Shown: positions 1 to 8,044, counted from the stretch's first letter. The stretch: 18,380 nt of DNA from Alphaproteobacteria bacterium UBA6411 (GCA_002438565.1 DJPN01000015.1:14308-32687), one strand, 5' to 3'. Translations and numbers: made by a program. The notes: a model not told the origin generated them from the sequence alone.

Positions 1-3
1 TTA

Positions 4-78
4 TGGTGGGCGCAGCAGGGATCGAACCTGCGACCCCTACCGTGTGAAGGTAATGCTCTACCGCTGAGCTATGCGCCC
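4..78 (-). tRNA. tRNA-Val(CAC)
   Basis: Read on the minus strand, this 75-nt RNA folds as a standard cloverleaf. A 7-bp acceptor stem (GGGCGCA with TGCGCCC) is followed by discriminator A and an encoded CCA. The D arm reads GCTCAGCGGTAGAGC, and the T loop carries GGTTCGATCC. The anticodon stem TTACC/GGTAG encloses loop TTCACAC, which places CAC at positions 34-36 and gives valine (codon GUG). Its own promoter lies just upstream, overlapping the end of the VirB8-like gene. Confidence 0.96.
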
Positions 79-95
79 AATAGGAGTCGGGTTTT

Positions 96-124
96 CTTAT
101 AGCCTTTTGCTGTTAGTTCGTCAA
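96..124 (-). promoter_or_regulatory. Sigma70-type promoter of tRNA-Val
   Basis: On the minus strand, -35 TTGACG (119-124) and -10 TATAAG (96-101) are separated by 17 bases and sit about 18 bases upstream of the tRNA 5' end. The -35 box overlaps the stop codon of the VirB8-like gene at 121-123, so the tRNA can be transcribed separately from that gene. Found by reading the sequence; not tested. Confidence 0.65.
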
Positions 125-867
125 TCATAAAATTTGGCGTTTTTGTTATCGGACGTAACGGGGCGGGATGACAAATCATAAGTTTCCACATAAAAATTCA
201 GCGGATTCTTAAGCTGTTCATCCCTATTCGGATACTTGCGAGGCTCTCCGCCGAAACCTGTCGTCATCAGCACGCGGTATCGTTTTACGGTCGGTTCTTC
301 CTTTTCCGGAGAATGTTCTATCACGTCGAATTCGGCCAACCACAAGCCGGCAAAGACACGCTCAACAAAACGAATTTTAACTTCCGCCGTAACACCGTCC
401 AGCAATCGCGCGTTGTAGATTTTCGTTTCGTTCATAAACTGCCCTAAAATATTGTTTGAAGAAGCCCACCGAATAAAACTTCTCCCTCCCCAACGGGCTT
501 TCATTTCGTCAATATCGGGAACAATCGTGTGCCGCATTGTAATATATTGCTTGATATACTGTTCCATCAGCAATTCATTGGGGTTTCCCCAGACCATTGA
601 CTTTTCAATCGGATCCAGCCGATAGAACCGCTTGTTGATTGACAGTAAATTCGGATCGCTGCGCACCATCGGCGCCAGCAGATAAATCAATAATCCCCAA
701 ATAATCGCACCGCACAGCAATCCCGCCGCCACAAAAGCCATCACCCGCGACGTTTTCAAATAGCGGCGTTCCGGCATGGCATTGACATGAACACGCTCCG
801 GATATGCCCCCAGTTTGTCATTGGTGCTTTCGTCGATTGCCGAAAACAGAAATTTAAAAATATTCAT
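121..867 (-). CDS. VirB8-like type IV secretion inner-membrane protein
   Basis: The 248-residue protein has a short cytoplasmic N-terminus, one membrane helix at about residues 42-66, and a periplasmic domain of about 180 residues. Near the C-terminus NPLNFYV (221-227) followed by Y-D resembles the NPxG-type strand that marks VirB8 proteins. VirB8 is a scaffold of the inner-membrane part of type IV secretion systems. The start ATG has GAGAGG just upstream. No other virB gene is in the window, so it is either a scattered component, as is common in Rickettsiales-like alphaproteobacteria, or a VirB8-fold protein with another job. Family assignment rests on topology and the C-terminal motif, so it is good but not certain. 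Confidence 0.72.
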   Translation of the reverse strand: MNIFKFLFSAIDESTNDKLGAYPERVHVNAMPERRYLKTSRVMAFVAAGLLCGAIIWGLLIYLLAPMVRSDPNLLSINKRFYRLDPIEKSMVWGNPNELLMEQYIKQYITMRHTIVPDIDEMKARWGGRSFIRWASSNNILGQFMNETKIYNARLLDGVTAEVKIRFVERVFAGLWLAEFDVIEHSPEKEEPTVKRYRVLMTTGFGGEPRKYPNRDEQLKNPLNFYVETYDLSSRPVTSDNKNAKFYD

Positions 868-961
868 AGAGCCTCTCTATCCCGCAGGATAGCCGATTAT
901 ATTTTAAAAGGCGGTTAATTTTTTAATTTCTTTTTAACGCAAAATATTTTACAAAAGCGTT

Positions 962-1435
962 ATGTTAAAAGTTCAGTATATCAAATCGCACTTGGTGCAG
1001 TTGCTTTCCATCTTGACAGTCGGTTTTCCGTTCGTCGGATATAAAATTCTTATCGGATTGCTGATTCGCAATCTGTACGAAGGGCCGTTCGCCTTATGCG
1101 CCGCCCTGCTGTTTATCCTGTGGGGGTTGATTGACCTTGTGCTGAACACAATTTGCCTGCACGCGATAACCTGCCGCGGAAACACACACTATCCGTCCTG
1201 CCTGCTGGCTTTGATTTTCCGGAAATGCAAACGCTTGGGATATTGGGAGGATCTGGGCGAAGCGCTGGACGTCATGCTGTCGTTCGTGTTGGTCGCCTAT
1301 TACGTCGGCGGCGCGATGTACGGCTATCTGGACGGATCGCAGGTTAAAGTTTGGAACATCTGCACGGTTTTCAACGTATTGGGCGCGGGCATTGCGCGCA
1401 TCAATTCGTCGTTTACAAGTAACCGCAATCCTTGA
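962..1435 (+). CDS. Small multi-pass membrane protein, function unknown
   Basis: The 157-residue protein has hydrophobic stretches at about residues 11-33, 41-64 and 104-122 and a weaker one at 131-147, so three or four membrane helices. A cytoplasm-like basic stretch (RKCKR) lies between helices 2 and 3. I do not recognise the family. It diverges from the VirB8-like gene (94-bp gap) and converges on radC, with which it shares 23 bp (1413-1435). No clear ribosome binding site precedes the ATG, so expression may be leaderless or weak, or the start may differ slightly. The length and clean membrane pattern argue that it is real. Confidence 0.68.
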   Translation: MLKVQYIKSHLVQLLSILTVGFPFVGYKILIGLLIRNLYEGPFALCAALLFILWGLIDLVLNTICLHAITCRGNTHYPSCLLALIFRKCKRLGYWEDLGEALDVMLSFVLVAYYVGGAMYGYLDGSQVKVWNICTVFNVLGAGIARINSSFTSNRNP

Positions 1436-2111
1436 ACGACATAAAGCCCGTTTTCGATACAATCAAATGATCCACCAAAGTCACGTTCAGCGGTTTTAAA
1501 GCATCGCGCAAAGTTTGCGTCATGGCAATGTCGGCCTTGGACGGACGCAAATCCCCCGCGGGATGGTTATGAACGATAATAATCGACATCGCCCCCAATT
1601 CCATAGAGCGGCGCGCGACTTCGCGGGGATAGACAACGGTTTGGTTAATGGTTCCCGTTTGCATGATTTCGTCTTTGATCAACCGGCATTGCGAATCCAA
1701 AAACAACACGCGCAGCGCTTCGATTTTCTTTTGACTCATTGAAGCGCGGCAATAGGCGACCAAAGAATTCCAGCTGTTGATGACGGGCGCGTCCACGATT
1801 TGGCTTTTCAGCATGCGAATCGACGCTTCGCGAACCAGAGCGAATAAAGCGACCGTCGCCTCTTTGACTCCGCTGATACGCGTCAACTCTTCGGGCTTCG
1901 CGTTCAAAGCCGCGGAAAGGCCGCCGAACGTCTGCAAAATTTCCTTGGCCAAAGGCTTGACGTCGCGGCGCGGAATCGCCGCCGTCAGCAATGCCTCCAG
2001 CAATTCGTAATCCTGCAGGGTTTCCGCGCCGAACTGTACGATTTTTTGGCGCAGACGCTCCCGATGCCCCAAATAGTGGGCTTCGGGCGCGGAATCGTTT
2101 GCATCAGCCAT
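1413..2111 (-). CDS. radC: RadC family JAB/MPN-domain protein
   Basis: The 232-residue protein has an N-terminal helix-hairpin-helix-like region (about residues 30-90, including ELLEALL and ISGVKEA) and a C-terminal RadC/JAB domain. The metal-binding JAMM motif is intact: His181, His183 and Asp194 in HNHPAGD...SKAD. Length matches the family. RadC was named for DNA repair, but its activity is still unproven in most bacteria; the fold predicts a zinc hydrolase. The start overlaps the end of map by 8 bp, so the two are translated from one transcript. sfsA-map-radC is a recurrent alphaproteobacterial order. Confidence 0.93.
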   Translation of the reverse strand: MADANDSAPEAHYLGHRERLRQKIVQFGAETLQDYELLEALLTAAIPRRDVKPLAKEILQTFGGLSAALNAKPEELTRISGVKEATVALFALVREASIRMLKSQIVDAPVINSWNSLVAYCRASMSQKKIEALRVLFLDSQCRLIKDEIMQTGTINQTVVYPREVARRSMELGAMSIIIVHNHPAGDLRPSKADIAMTQTLRDALKPLNVTLVDHLIVSKTGFMSFKDCGYL

Positions 2112-2910
2112 TTGCGGGCTCGATTTTGTAGGGAGGGCAATCCATTTTCTTGGGCGAGTAAGTGAAAATCTCGTATCCGTCCTTGGTTACCGCCAAAGAA
2201 TGTTCAAATTGAGCGGACAGCGACATATCGCGCGTAACGGCCGTCCACCCGTCGGACAGGATTTTCAAATCGTCCCCGCCCAAATTCACCATCGGTTCAA
2301 TGGTGAAAAACATGCCTTCTTTCAGCACCAGTCCTTCATGCGGCCGCCCGTAGTTCAAAACGTTCGGCTCGGTGTGGAAAACGCGCCCCAAACCGTGCCC
2401 GCAAAAATCCTTGACGACGGAACAGCGGTTCTTTTCCGCGTACGCCTGCATGGCGTGTCCGACATCCCCCAGAGTCGCGCCGGGCCGAACCTGTTCAATG
2501 CCGCGCCACATCGTTTCAAACGTAATATCGATTAACCGTTTGGCTTTCAAAGGAATTTTGCCGACGGTGTACATACGGCTGGTATCGCCGTACCACCCGT
2601 CCAAAATAACCGTTACGTCAATGTTTAAAATATCGCCGTTGACCAGTTTTCTGTCGCCGGGGATGCCATGGCAGATGACGTGGTTTAAAGAAATGCACAC
2701 GGATTTCGGATAGCCGCGGTATCCCAAACACGCCGACACGCCGCCGCGGGCGTTGATGAAGTCGTCGCACAGCTTGTCCAATTCGCCCGTAGTGATTCCC
2801 GCCTGCACATAGGGCGCAATCATATCCAGCGTTTCCGCGGCCAACCTGCCTGCGCGGCGCATTCCTTCGTAATCTTCGGGACCGTGAATGATAATGTCTT
2901 TTTTCGTCAT
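2104..2910 (-). CDS. map: Methionine aminopeptidase, type I
   Basis: This 268-residue enzyme removes the initiator methionine from new cytosolic proteins. All five metal ligands are visible: Asp98 (NIDVT), Asp109 (YGDTS), His172 (GHGLGR), Glu205 (TIEPM) and Glu236 (QFEHSL), together with His81 in the substrate pocket (CHGIPG). There is no N-terminal zinc-finger extension, as in E. coli Map. The start chosen begins MTKKDI. A further in-frame ATG 54 bases upstream lies inside sfsA and would add an unconserved tail. It sits 13 bp after sfsA and overlaps radC by 8 bp. Confidence 0.97.
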   Translation of the reverse strand: MTKKDIIIHGPEDYEGMRRAGRLAAETLDMIAPYVQAGITTGELDKLCDDFINARGGVSACLGYRGYPKSVCISLNHVICHGIPGDRKLVNGDILNIDVTVILDGWYGDTSRMYTVGKIPLKAKRLIDITFETMWRGIEQVRPGATLGDVGHAMQAYAEKNRCSVVKDFCGHGLGRVFHTEPNVLNYGRPHEGLVLKEGMFFTIEPMVNLGGDDLKILSDGWTAVTRDMSLSAQFEHSLAVTKDGYEIFTYSPKKMDCPPYKIEPANG

Positions 2911-2923
2911 ACTTTTCACACTT

Positions 2924-3619
2924 TCAAAAACTAAACGGCAATCGTGCGGCAATCCGAACTTCATGCTCGGATACAGTACAGCCGCAACAAATAATTTCCA
3001 AGCCTTTATCGCACAAATTTTTCAAAGCGGCCACATAGTCCCCGTCCGCAATCCAGTCGGCTCTGACCCCCAAGCAGTCGATTCGCTGGGCAATCAGCAG
3101 CAAAACGGCGCGGCATCCACGTTCCAGCACGGCTTCAAGCCCGTTCAGCACATGACGGTTCGCGATATAAACGGCGTCGGGGTACAGTAAATCAACCCCG
3201 ATTTTGACGTATACGGGGGCAATCGCCGCAAAACATTCGGGATAGCGGGAATCAGCGGGAATCATCCGCAAATCCAGCGCCGTGTCATCCGCCGCGGGCT
3301 GAACGTCGGCATATCCCGACAATTCGTACAAAACACCGCTGTTGACCGCTTCCAGCACCAAAGCCGTATGAATGTCCAAATCGATTCCGACCAAAGCCCC
3401 GCCCGTCCGAACCAGTTCCCAGCGATAGCACAGCCGCTTGTCGCGCGCGCCGTCAAAAGCCAGCCAAATTTCGGATTGAGGCGCGTCCAGTCCTTTCAGC
3501 CGCGTATCGTTCGGGCAATACGCGGTTACGATTTGCCCGTTTTCCAAACAAGCGTCAGCCAAAACGTTTACCGTCCTGCTTATCAAAGCCGCCTTGTATA
3601 AAGGAGAGATGAAATTCAT
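2924..3619 (-). CDS. sfsA: SfsA-like protein with degenerate nuclease-like site
   Basis: The 231-residue protein aligns over its full length with SfsA (sugar fermentation stimulation protein, a putative DNA-binding protein with a nuclease-like core). Landmarks are the N-terminal PLYKAALISR, CPND (35-38), ELSGY (99-103), the DSRYPEC segment (123-129) and the YPDA...RH segment (147-156). Where SfsA normally has C-Y-I-E-V-K, this protein has C-F-A-A-I-A (129-134), so the acidic and lysine residues of the presumed PD-(D/E)XK site are missing. The start beginning MNFISPL fits the family; an earlier in-frame ATG would add an unrelated tail overlapping the divergent gene. First gene of the sfsA-map-radC run. 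Confidence 0.82.
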   Translation of the reverse strand: MNFISPLYKAALISRTVNVLADACLENGQIVTAYCPNDTRLKGLDAPQSEIWLAFDGARDKRLCYRWELVRTGGALVGIDLDIHTALVLEAVNSGVLYELSGYADVQPAADDTALDLRMIPADSRYPECFAAIAPVYVKIGVDLLYPDAVYIANRHVLNGLEAVLERGCRAVLLLIAQRIDCLGVRADWIADGDYVAALKNLCDKGLEIICCGCTVSEHEVRIAARLPFSF

Positions 3620-3710
3620 TTGCCCGTCCGTCTTTTTAGCGCGTTTTCTTTTTCCTAAAAACGTGATATCATTTTGCTTCAGTTTAAAAGAACCCGCCGC
3701 AAAGGTCAAA

Positions 3711-4424
3711 ATGATTAAGAAACTCGCCGCCGTCTTTTTTTGCATTGTATTCGCCCTGCCCGTTCGCGCGCAAACGGATGACACGCCGCTGCCCGAAGCC
3801 GAATACAAGCTTTCAATCCCTCATTCCGAACGCACCAAAGCCAATCTTGCCGATTCATTGCTGGATTTCCTGCTGACGAAAGCTTTTTCCCGATTGAAAG
3901 ACATTTCCGTTTCTTACGATTTTTTTGAACTGCAGCCGCAAGGCGTCCTGCATTTCACGAACTTTTCGATACAAATGAACCGCGCTTCGGCACAGGGCGA
4001 TGTCAAGTTCGCCTCTTTCACCGTCGACGCAAAGGAACTGTTATCGTTTCTGAACACGCGCGCCGTCGCTTTGGGAAAAATCGAAACGCGGGGCGTTTCA
4101 GCCGATTTGCGTGTCGGAAGCGGCAAAACAGCCGTTCAATTCGGCGCGGATTCCGTCGCTTTGACCCAAGTGCGCCTGATGTCGCTGAGCGAAGACAGCA
4201 AAAACGAAGCGATAACCGTCGAATCCGCCGTCCTGTCAAGCGTTCGCTATGTTTCAAAGTCCAAATGTCACTTCGCCCGAAATATCGCGGCGACGAACAT
4301 TCAAATCCGCGTCGAACCGCCAAAAGGCGTTTTCTTTGACTCCGCCGTCGTCGATTCCAAAACCTATGCGACCGTCGGCGAAATCGGAATCGCCACCGAA
4401 AAGGCTTGCGGAAAACGGCGTTAA
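3711..4424 (+). CDS. Secreted protein of unknown function
   Basis: The 237-residue protein begins with a clear Sec signal peptide (MIKK, hydrophobic core, PVRA cut before QTDD at about residue 21). The mature part is rich in alternating hydrophobic/polar strands, such as the stretch around FTNFSIQMNR and FASFTVDAKE, suggesting a beta-rich periplasmic or outer-membrane-associated protein. I do not recognise the family. The ATG at 3711 is preceded by AAAGG and the signal peptide starts there; an ATG at 3594 would overlap sfsA and put a long tail before the signal. It diverges from sfsA and leads into the epimerase gene after 38 bp. Confidence 0.75.
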   Translation: MIKKLAAVFFCIVFALPVRAQTDDTPLPEAEYKLSIPHSERTKANLADSLLDFLLTKAFSRLKDISVSYDFFELQPQGVLHFTNFSIQMNRASAQGDVKFASFTVDAKELLSFLNTRAVALGKIETRGVSADLRVGSGKTAVQFGADSVALTQVRLMSLSEDSKNEAITVESAVLSSVRYVSKSKCHFARNIAATNIQIRVEPPKGVFFDSAVVDSKTYATVGEIGIATEKACGKRR

Positions 4425-4462
4425 AGGCTAATAAGGAATCAATTTCCAAAAAAGAGGATGAA

Positions 4463-5371
4463 ATGGATAACAACAACCGAATTTCTCTGACGTCAGGCGC
4501 TTTTCGCGCCGTCGTTTCCCCGTCAACGGGCGGCTCTTTGCTGGCGTGGCAAAAAACGCAGGCCGACAGCGAAACCGTCGATTTGATGCGCACCGCCCTG
4601 CCCGAAGCCGTTGAAGAGCGCGCCGCCGACAAAACCGCAATGTTTCCGCTGGTGCCGTATTCCAACCGTATCCGCGGGGGATACTTTATTTATTGGGGCA
4701 TCCGGCGCACCGTTCCGAAAAACCATCCCGTCGTTCCCGATCCTTTGCACGGCGAAGGCTGGCAAACGGCGTGGGATGTCGTTGACGCGGCCGAAAATTC
4801 GGCAACGCTTGCTTTCGACCACAACGGAAAAAGCGGCTTTCCGTTCGCTTACCGCGCCGAAGAATCGTTCAAGCTGCAGGACAATCAGCTGATTGTAACG
4901 CTGAAGCTGACCAACAAAGGCGGCATCCCGATGCCGTGCGGTCTGGGCGTGCATCCTTTCTTTCCGAAAGACGACGACACAATCGTGCGCTTTAAAAATA
5001 AAACCGTGTGGGCGCACGAAGCCGCCCCCGCGCGCGAAAAACCGATTAAAGCCCCGCCCGAATGGCAGTTTGAAAAAGGGCTGAAAATTTCCGATTTGGA
5101 ATTGGACACCTGTTTCGGCGGTTTTGACGGCAAAGCGGAAATCGTTTGGGAATCGCGCAAACGCAAAATTGACATCACGGCGTACAGCGATTTCGGACAT
5201 GTCGTGGTATGGTCTCCCGCCGGCGAAAACTTTTTCTGCGTCGAACCCGTAACCAACGCGAACGACGCGTTCAATCTGGCTTCGCGCGGCGTGGCGGGAA
5301 CGGGCATCAAAACGCTTGCTCCGTCGGAAAGCCTGCGCGAAACGATTACTTTCACGGCCAGCGAATTGTAA
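4463..5371 (+). CDS. Aldose 1-epimerase (mutarotase) family protein
   Basis: The 302-residue protein belongs to the GalM superfamily, which interconverts alpha and beta anomers of free sugars in the cytosol. Visible family signatures are YSNRIR (66-71), HGEGW (96-100), LGVHPFF with the likely catalytic His164, and FFCVEPVTNANDAFN with the likely catalytic Glu261. The pattern is closer to the YphB-like branch than to classical GalM, so the sugar specificity cannot be read from sequence. AGAGGA precedes the ATG. Its stop codon overlaps the AAGGAG ribosome binding site of pyk, which suggests co-transcription with glycolysis. Confidence 0.9.
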   Translation: MDNNNRISLTSGAFRAVVSPSTGGSLLAWQKTQADSETVDLMRTALPEAVEERAADKTAMFPLVPYSNRIRGGYFIYWGIRRTVPKNHPVVPDPLHGEGWQTAWDVVDAAENSATLAFDHNGKSGFPFAYRAEESFKLQDNQLIVTLKLTNKGGIPMPCGLGVHPFFPKDDDTIVRFKNKTVWAHEAAPAREKPIKAPPEWQFEKGLKISDLELDTCFGGFDGKAEIVWESRKRKIDITAYSDFGHVVVWSPAGENFFCVEPVTNANDAFNLASRGVAGTGIKTLAPSESLRETITFTASEL

Positions 5372-5381
5372 GGAGTCATCC

Positions 5382-6803
5382 ATGAAGCAAATGCACTTTA
5401 CCAAAATTGTTTCCACTTTGGGTCCCGCGTCCGGTTCGCCCGAAATCATCAAAGCTTTGGCCAAAGCCGGCGTCAACGTGTTCCGGTTGAACTTTTCGCA
5501 CGGCTCGCACGAAACACACCGCCAAAACGTCGCCTACATCCGTCAAGCCGAAAAGGAAATCGGCCGCCCGCTGGCGATTTTGTGCGACATGCAGGGACCT
5601 AAACTGCGTATCGGCGTTTTCAAAGACGACTACATCGAATTGCATATCGGCGACAAGTTCCGTTTGGACATGTCCCCCGAACCCGGCGACAAAACCCGCG
5701 TCTGCCTGCCTCATCCCGAGATTTTCCAAGCCATGACGAACGGCATGGATTTGCTGCTGAACGACGGACTGGTGCATTTGCGCGTTGACGCCTTCGGCAA
5801 AGATTTCGCCGATACGACCGTTATCAGCGGCGGCCGCCTGTCCAACAAAAAAGGCGTCAACGTCCCCGGCGTTCCTCTGCCGATTGACGCGCTGACGGAA
5901 AAGGACAAAAGCGATTTGCAGGCGGCTTTGGACATGGGGGCGGACATGATCGGCCTGTCTTTTGTTCAGCGCCCCGAAGATTTGCTGCTGGCGCGTTCTT
6001 TAATCAACGGGCGCGCGTGGATTGTTTCCAAAATCGAAAAACCCGCGGCGTTGGAACATTTGGATGAAATCATCCGCTTGTCCGACGGCATCATGGTTGC
6101 GCGCGGCGATTTGGGCGTGGAAGTCCCGCCCGAAAAAGTCCCCGTTTTGCAAAAGAAAATCATCCGCGCCTGCCGCAAAGGCGGAAAACCCGTTATCGTC
6201 GCGACGCAGATGCTGGAATCCATGGTTGCAAACCCGACTCCGACCCGCGCGGAAGCGTCCGACGTCGCAACAGCCGTTTTCGACGCCGCCGACGCGGTCA
6301 TGCTGTCCGCCGAAACGGCGGCGGGGGCGTATCCCGTCGAAGCGGTCACCATTATGAATAAAATCATCATGGAAACCGAATCGCACGATTTGTACCGTCA
6401 ATATCTGGACGCGGCGCGGCTGAAGCCCGAACACACGCCCGAACACGCGATTACGGCGTCCGCCCGCGTCATGGCGGAAACGATGGAAGACGCCGCGGCG
6501 ATTGTGTCCTACACCATCAGCGGCGCGACGGCGGGGCGTGTATCGCGCGAACGGCCGTACATTCCCGTCATGTGCTTGACGCCCGACGAATCGGTCGCCC
6601 GTAAAATGAGCCTGTTCTGGGGCATCGAAAGCGTTACTTGCGAACCGCAGGATCTGCTGGTCGACGTTGCGCGCATCGCCGCCTGCAACTGCCGCAAAGT
6701 CTTTAATGCGAAAGTCGGCGACAAAATCATCATCACGGCGGGACTGCCGTTTAACATCACGGGCAACACGAACCTGTTGCACGTTTACACAATCGCCGAA
6801 TAA
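5382..6803 (+). CDS. pyk: Pyruvate kinase
   Basis: The 473-residue enzyme catalyses the last step of glycolysis, phosphoenolpyruvate plus ADP to pyruvate plus ATP. In order: KIVSTLGPAS and FRLNFSHG near the N-terminus, CDMQGPKLRIG, the active-site lysine segment SKIEKPAAL, MVARGDLGVE, and TQMLESM...PTRAEASDVATAV...DAVMLSAETAAGAYP. A C-terminal domain of about 130 residues follows, as in single-domain-regulated bacterial enzymes. Length is normal. AAGGAG lies 7 bases before the ATG. The gene ends 15 bases before a strong hairpin terminator, so it closes the run that begins with the secreted protein gene. Confidence 0.98.
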   Translation: MKQMHFTKIVSTLGPASGSPEIIKALAKAGVNVFRLNFSHGSHETHRQNVAYIRQAEKEIGRPLAILCDMQGPKLRIGVFKDDYIELHIGDKFRLDMSPEPGDKTRVCLPHPEIFQAMTNGMDLLLNDGLVHLRVDAFGKDFADTTVISGGRLSNKKGVNVPGVPLPIDALTEKDKSDLQAALDMGADMIGLSFVQRPEDLLLARSLINGRAWIVSKIEKPAALEHLDEIIRLSDGIMVARGDLGVEVPPEKVPVLQKKIIRACRKGGKPVIVATQMLESMVANPTPTRAEASDVATAVFDAADAVMLSAETAAGAYPVEAVTIMNKIIMETESHDLYRQYLDAARLKPEHTPEHAITASARVMAETMEDAAAIVSYTISGATAGRVSRERPYIPVMCLTPDESVARKMSLFWGIESVTCEPQDLLVDVARIAACNCRKVFNAKVGDKIIITAGLPFNITGNTNLLHVYTIAE

Positions 6804-6817
6804 TCAAACAGATTATG

Positions 6818-6846
6818 AAAAAGCCCGCCGTTTGGCGGGCTTTTGT
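6818..6846. terminator. Bidirectional intrinsic terminator between pyk and the lipoprotein gene
   Basis: AAAAGCCCGCC (6819-6829) pairs perfectly with GGCGGGCTTTT (6834-6844) around loop GTTT. The stem is flanked by an A-run on the left and a T-run on the right, so it can stop transcription from both sides. The convergent genes end at 6803 and 6848. Confidence 0.92.
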
Positions 6847-6847
6847 T

Positions 6848-7636
6848 TCAGCCGTTTCTTAAAACAATGAATTCCAATTTTTCTTTGTCCGCGCGAATGA
6901 TGCGGATTTGCGCCCCGACCAAAGAAATAAAGGTCGCGTCCTTTGGAAAAGCAAGAGATTCAAAGCTTCCCTGCTCGCCGTTTGTACCGGGGACGGATTT
7001 TTTGTAAAAAAACGTGACTTGGTTGTTTTTGATGCCGTCGTACAGCACTTCATAGTCCATGAACGGACGGGAGTTTTCATAACTTGTCGCAATCCGTTTC
7101 AATCGCGGTGTTGACGGAACAAGCTTGCCCTTTTCACGGAAAACGGAAACTTTTTCCGAATCGCGGATTTGGTGCAGGAAACGCTGTTGAATCACGCCCG
7201 ACATATCCGCCAGCAAATAGATATTGCCCTGCGGCGGCAAAACGAAATACGATTCGCCGTCCAATTCAAACATTCCGAAAATCGGATATTCGCGGGCGGG
7301 CATTTTGATATGTTCGAACGCCGTTTGAAAATCTACGGGTTCCTCCAACATCATTTTGCTTTTGATATAATTCTGTTTTGTAAAGGCTTGGATTCGCAAA
7401 ACAGGTTCGCCGACATGGGCGATCATGCGCTTGTTAAGGATATAGTTGCGCTGATACACGGTTTCCGTGCCGTTAAAGATTGTTTCGGGCGGCGGCGGCA
7501 TAATCGTATAAGAACGCGCGGGCGCGGAATCGAACAGTTTGTCGTTTGACGCGTCGTTGAACCACGAATCCGGTATCAAAACGCACGCGGACAGCGCCAA
7601 AGGCATAACGGCAAGGGCGAAAACAGACTTAATCAT
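6848..7636 (-). CDS. Predicted outer-membrane lipoprotein, function unknown
   Basis: The 262-residue protein starts with a lipoprotein signal (MIKS, hydrophobic core, lipobox LSAC with Cys18). Residue +2 is Val rather than Asp, which favours the outer membrane by the E. coli rule. The mature part is mixed alpha/beta with no motif I recognise; the C-terminal 60 residues (around FFYKKS and LVGAQIRII) look like a small beta domain. AAGGAG precedes the ATG at 7636; an in-frame ATG at 7804 would overlap rpmJ and bury the signal peptide. It is transcribed from the symmetric promoter shared with rpmJ. Confidence 0.78.
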   Translation of the reverse strand: MIKSVFALAVMPLALSACVLIPDSWFNDASNDKLFDSAPARSYTIMPPPPETIFNGTETVYQRNYILNKRMIAHVGEPVLRIQAFTKQNYIKSKMMLEEPVDFQTAFEHIKMPAREYPIFGMFELDGESYFVLPPQGNIYLLADMSGVIQQRFLHQIRDSEKVSVFREKGKLVPSTPRLKRIATSYENSRPFMDYEVLYDGIKNNQVTFFYKKSVPGTNGEQGSFESLAFPKDATFISLVGAQIRIIRADKEKLEFIVLRNG

Positions 7637-7678
7637 AAAAAAACTCCTTTTGCGGCGACAAGAATCGCCTTTTATGGA

Positions 7679-7710
7679 TTGACAATACCCGACATTCTTT
7701 GTATTGTCAT
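7679..7710. promoter_or_regulatory. Symmetric divergent promoter for the lipoprotein gene and rpmJ
   Basis: A perfect 8-bp inverted repeat, GACAATAC (7681-7688) and GTATTGTC (7701-7708), is spaced by 12 bases. Rightward it gives TTGACA (7679-7684), 17 bases, TATTGT (7702-7707), aimed at rpmJ. Leftward it gives ATGACA (7705-7710), 17 bases, TATTGT (7682-7687), aimed at the lipoprotein gene. The two promoters therefore use opposite strands of the same bases. The palindrome could equally be a repressor operator. Confidence 0.62.
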
Positions 7711-7751
7711 CTAACTTCTTTAGAAGAACGTTAAGTTTTAAGGATTGTGCT

Positions 7752-7877
7752 ATGAAAGTTCGTAATTCCCTGAAGTCCGCCAAGCTGCGCGACAAAGATT
7801 GCAAAATCGTCCGCAGAAAAGGACGCGTTTACATCATCAACAAAAAGAACCCGCGCATGAAGGCTCGTCAGGGCTGA
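7752..7877 (+). CDS. rpmJ: Ribosomal protein L36
   Basis: This 41-residue protein of the large ribosomal subunit starts MKVRNSLKS and ends NPRMKARQG, the alphaproteobacterial form of L36. It carries only one cysteine (KDC), so it is the type lacking the four-residue zinc ribbon. AAGGA lies upstream of the ATG at normal spacing. It stands alone between its own promoter and terminator, as is common for rpmJ in this class. Confidence 0.96.
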   Translation: MKVRNSLKSAKLRDKDCKIVRRKGRVYIINKKNPRMKARQG

Positions 7878-7903
7878 TACCGCGGACTTCGTTTTGAAGA
7901 ATT

Positions 7904-7934
7904 AAAAAGCTCGCTTTGATTAAGCGGGCTTTTT
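7904..7934 (+). terminator. rpmJ intrinsic terminator
   Basis: AAAAAGCTCGCTT (7904-7916) pairs with AAGCGGGCTTTTT (7922-7934) with a single G-T wobble and ends in a T-run, 26 bases after the rpmJ stop codon. Confidence 0.9.
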
Positions 7935-7966
7935 AGTTATGTCCGCCCTTTTGCAAACAGCCGGCC

Positions 7967-8044
7967 GCAATGACGGATCTTCCCATTTTCGTCATAACGA
8001 GGAAGGCTTTAGCCCGACGCGGTTATCCGTTTGCAGAGCGCCGA
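7967..8044. repeat. Dispersed-type intergenic repeat, copy 1
   Basis: About 78 bases beginning GCAATGACGGATCTTCCC recur 121 bases downstream with a few substitutions. The unit includes CGTCATAACGAGG and GGCTTTAGCC, a short hairpin. The wording resembles the non-coding repeats (GTCATTGCGAGGA... type) found many times in some proteobacterial genomes. Copy number elsewhere cannot be seen here. Confidence 0.8.

Noticed and set aside
959..969. TTATGTTAAAA, like the right arm of dif
   Set aside because: No left arm at the right distance, and the bases include a gene start far from the prophage.
3594..3710. N-terminal extension of the secreted protein from an ATG at 3594
   Set aside because: It would overlap the divergent sfsA gene and bury the signal peptide; the ATG at 3711 has a ribosome binding site.
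4523..5476. Long minus-strand frame of 317 codons over the epimerase and pyk start
   Set aside because: Antisense to two clear enzyme genes, with composition typical of a shadow.
6000..6782. Minus-strand frame of 260 codons inside pyk
   Set aside because: Product is Asp/Gly/Arg/Phe-rich with no fold; pyk on the other strand is certain.
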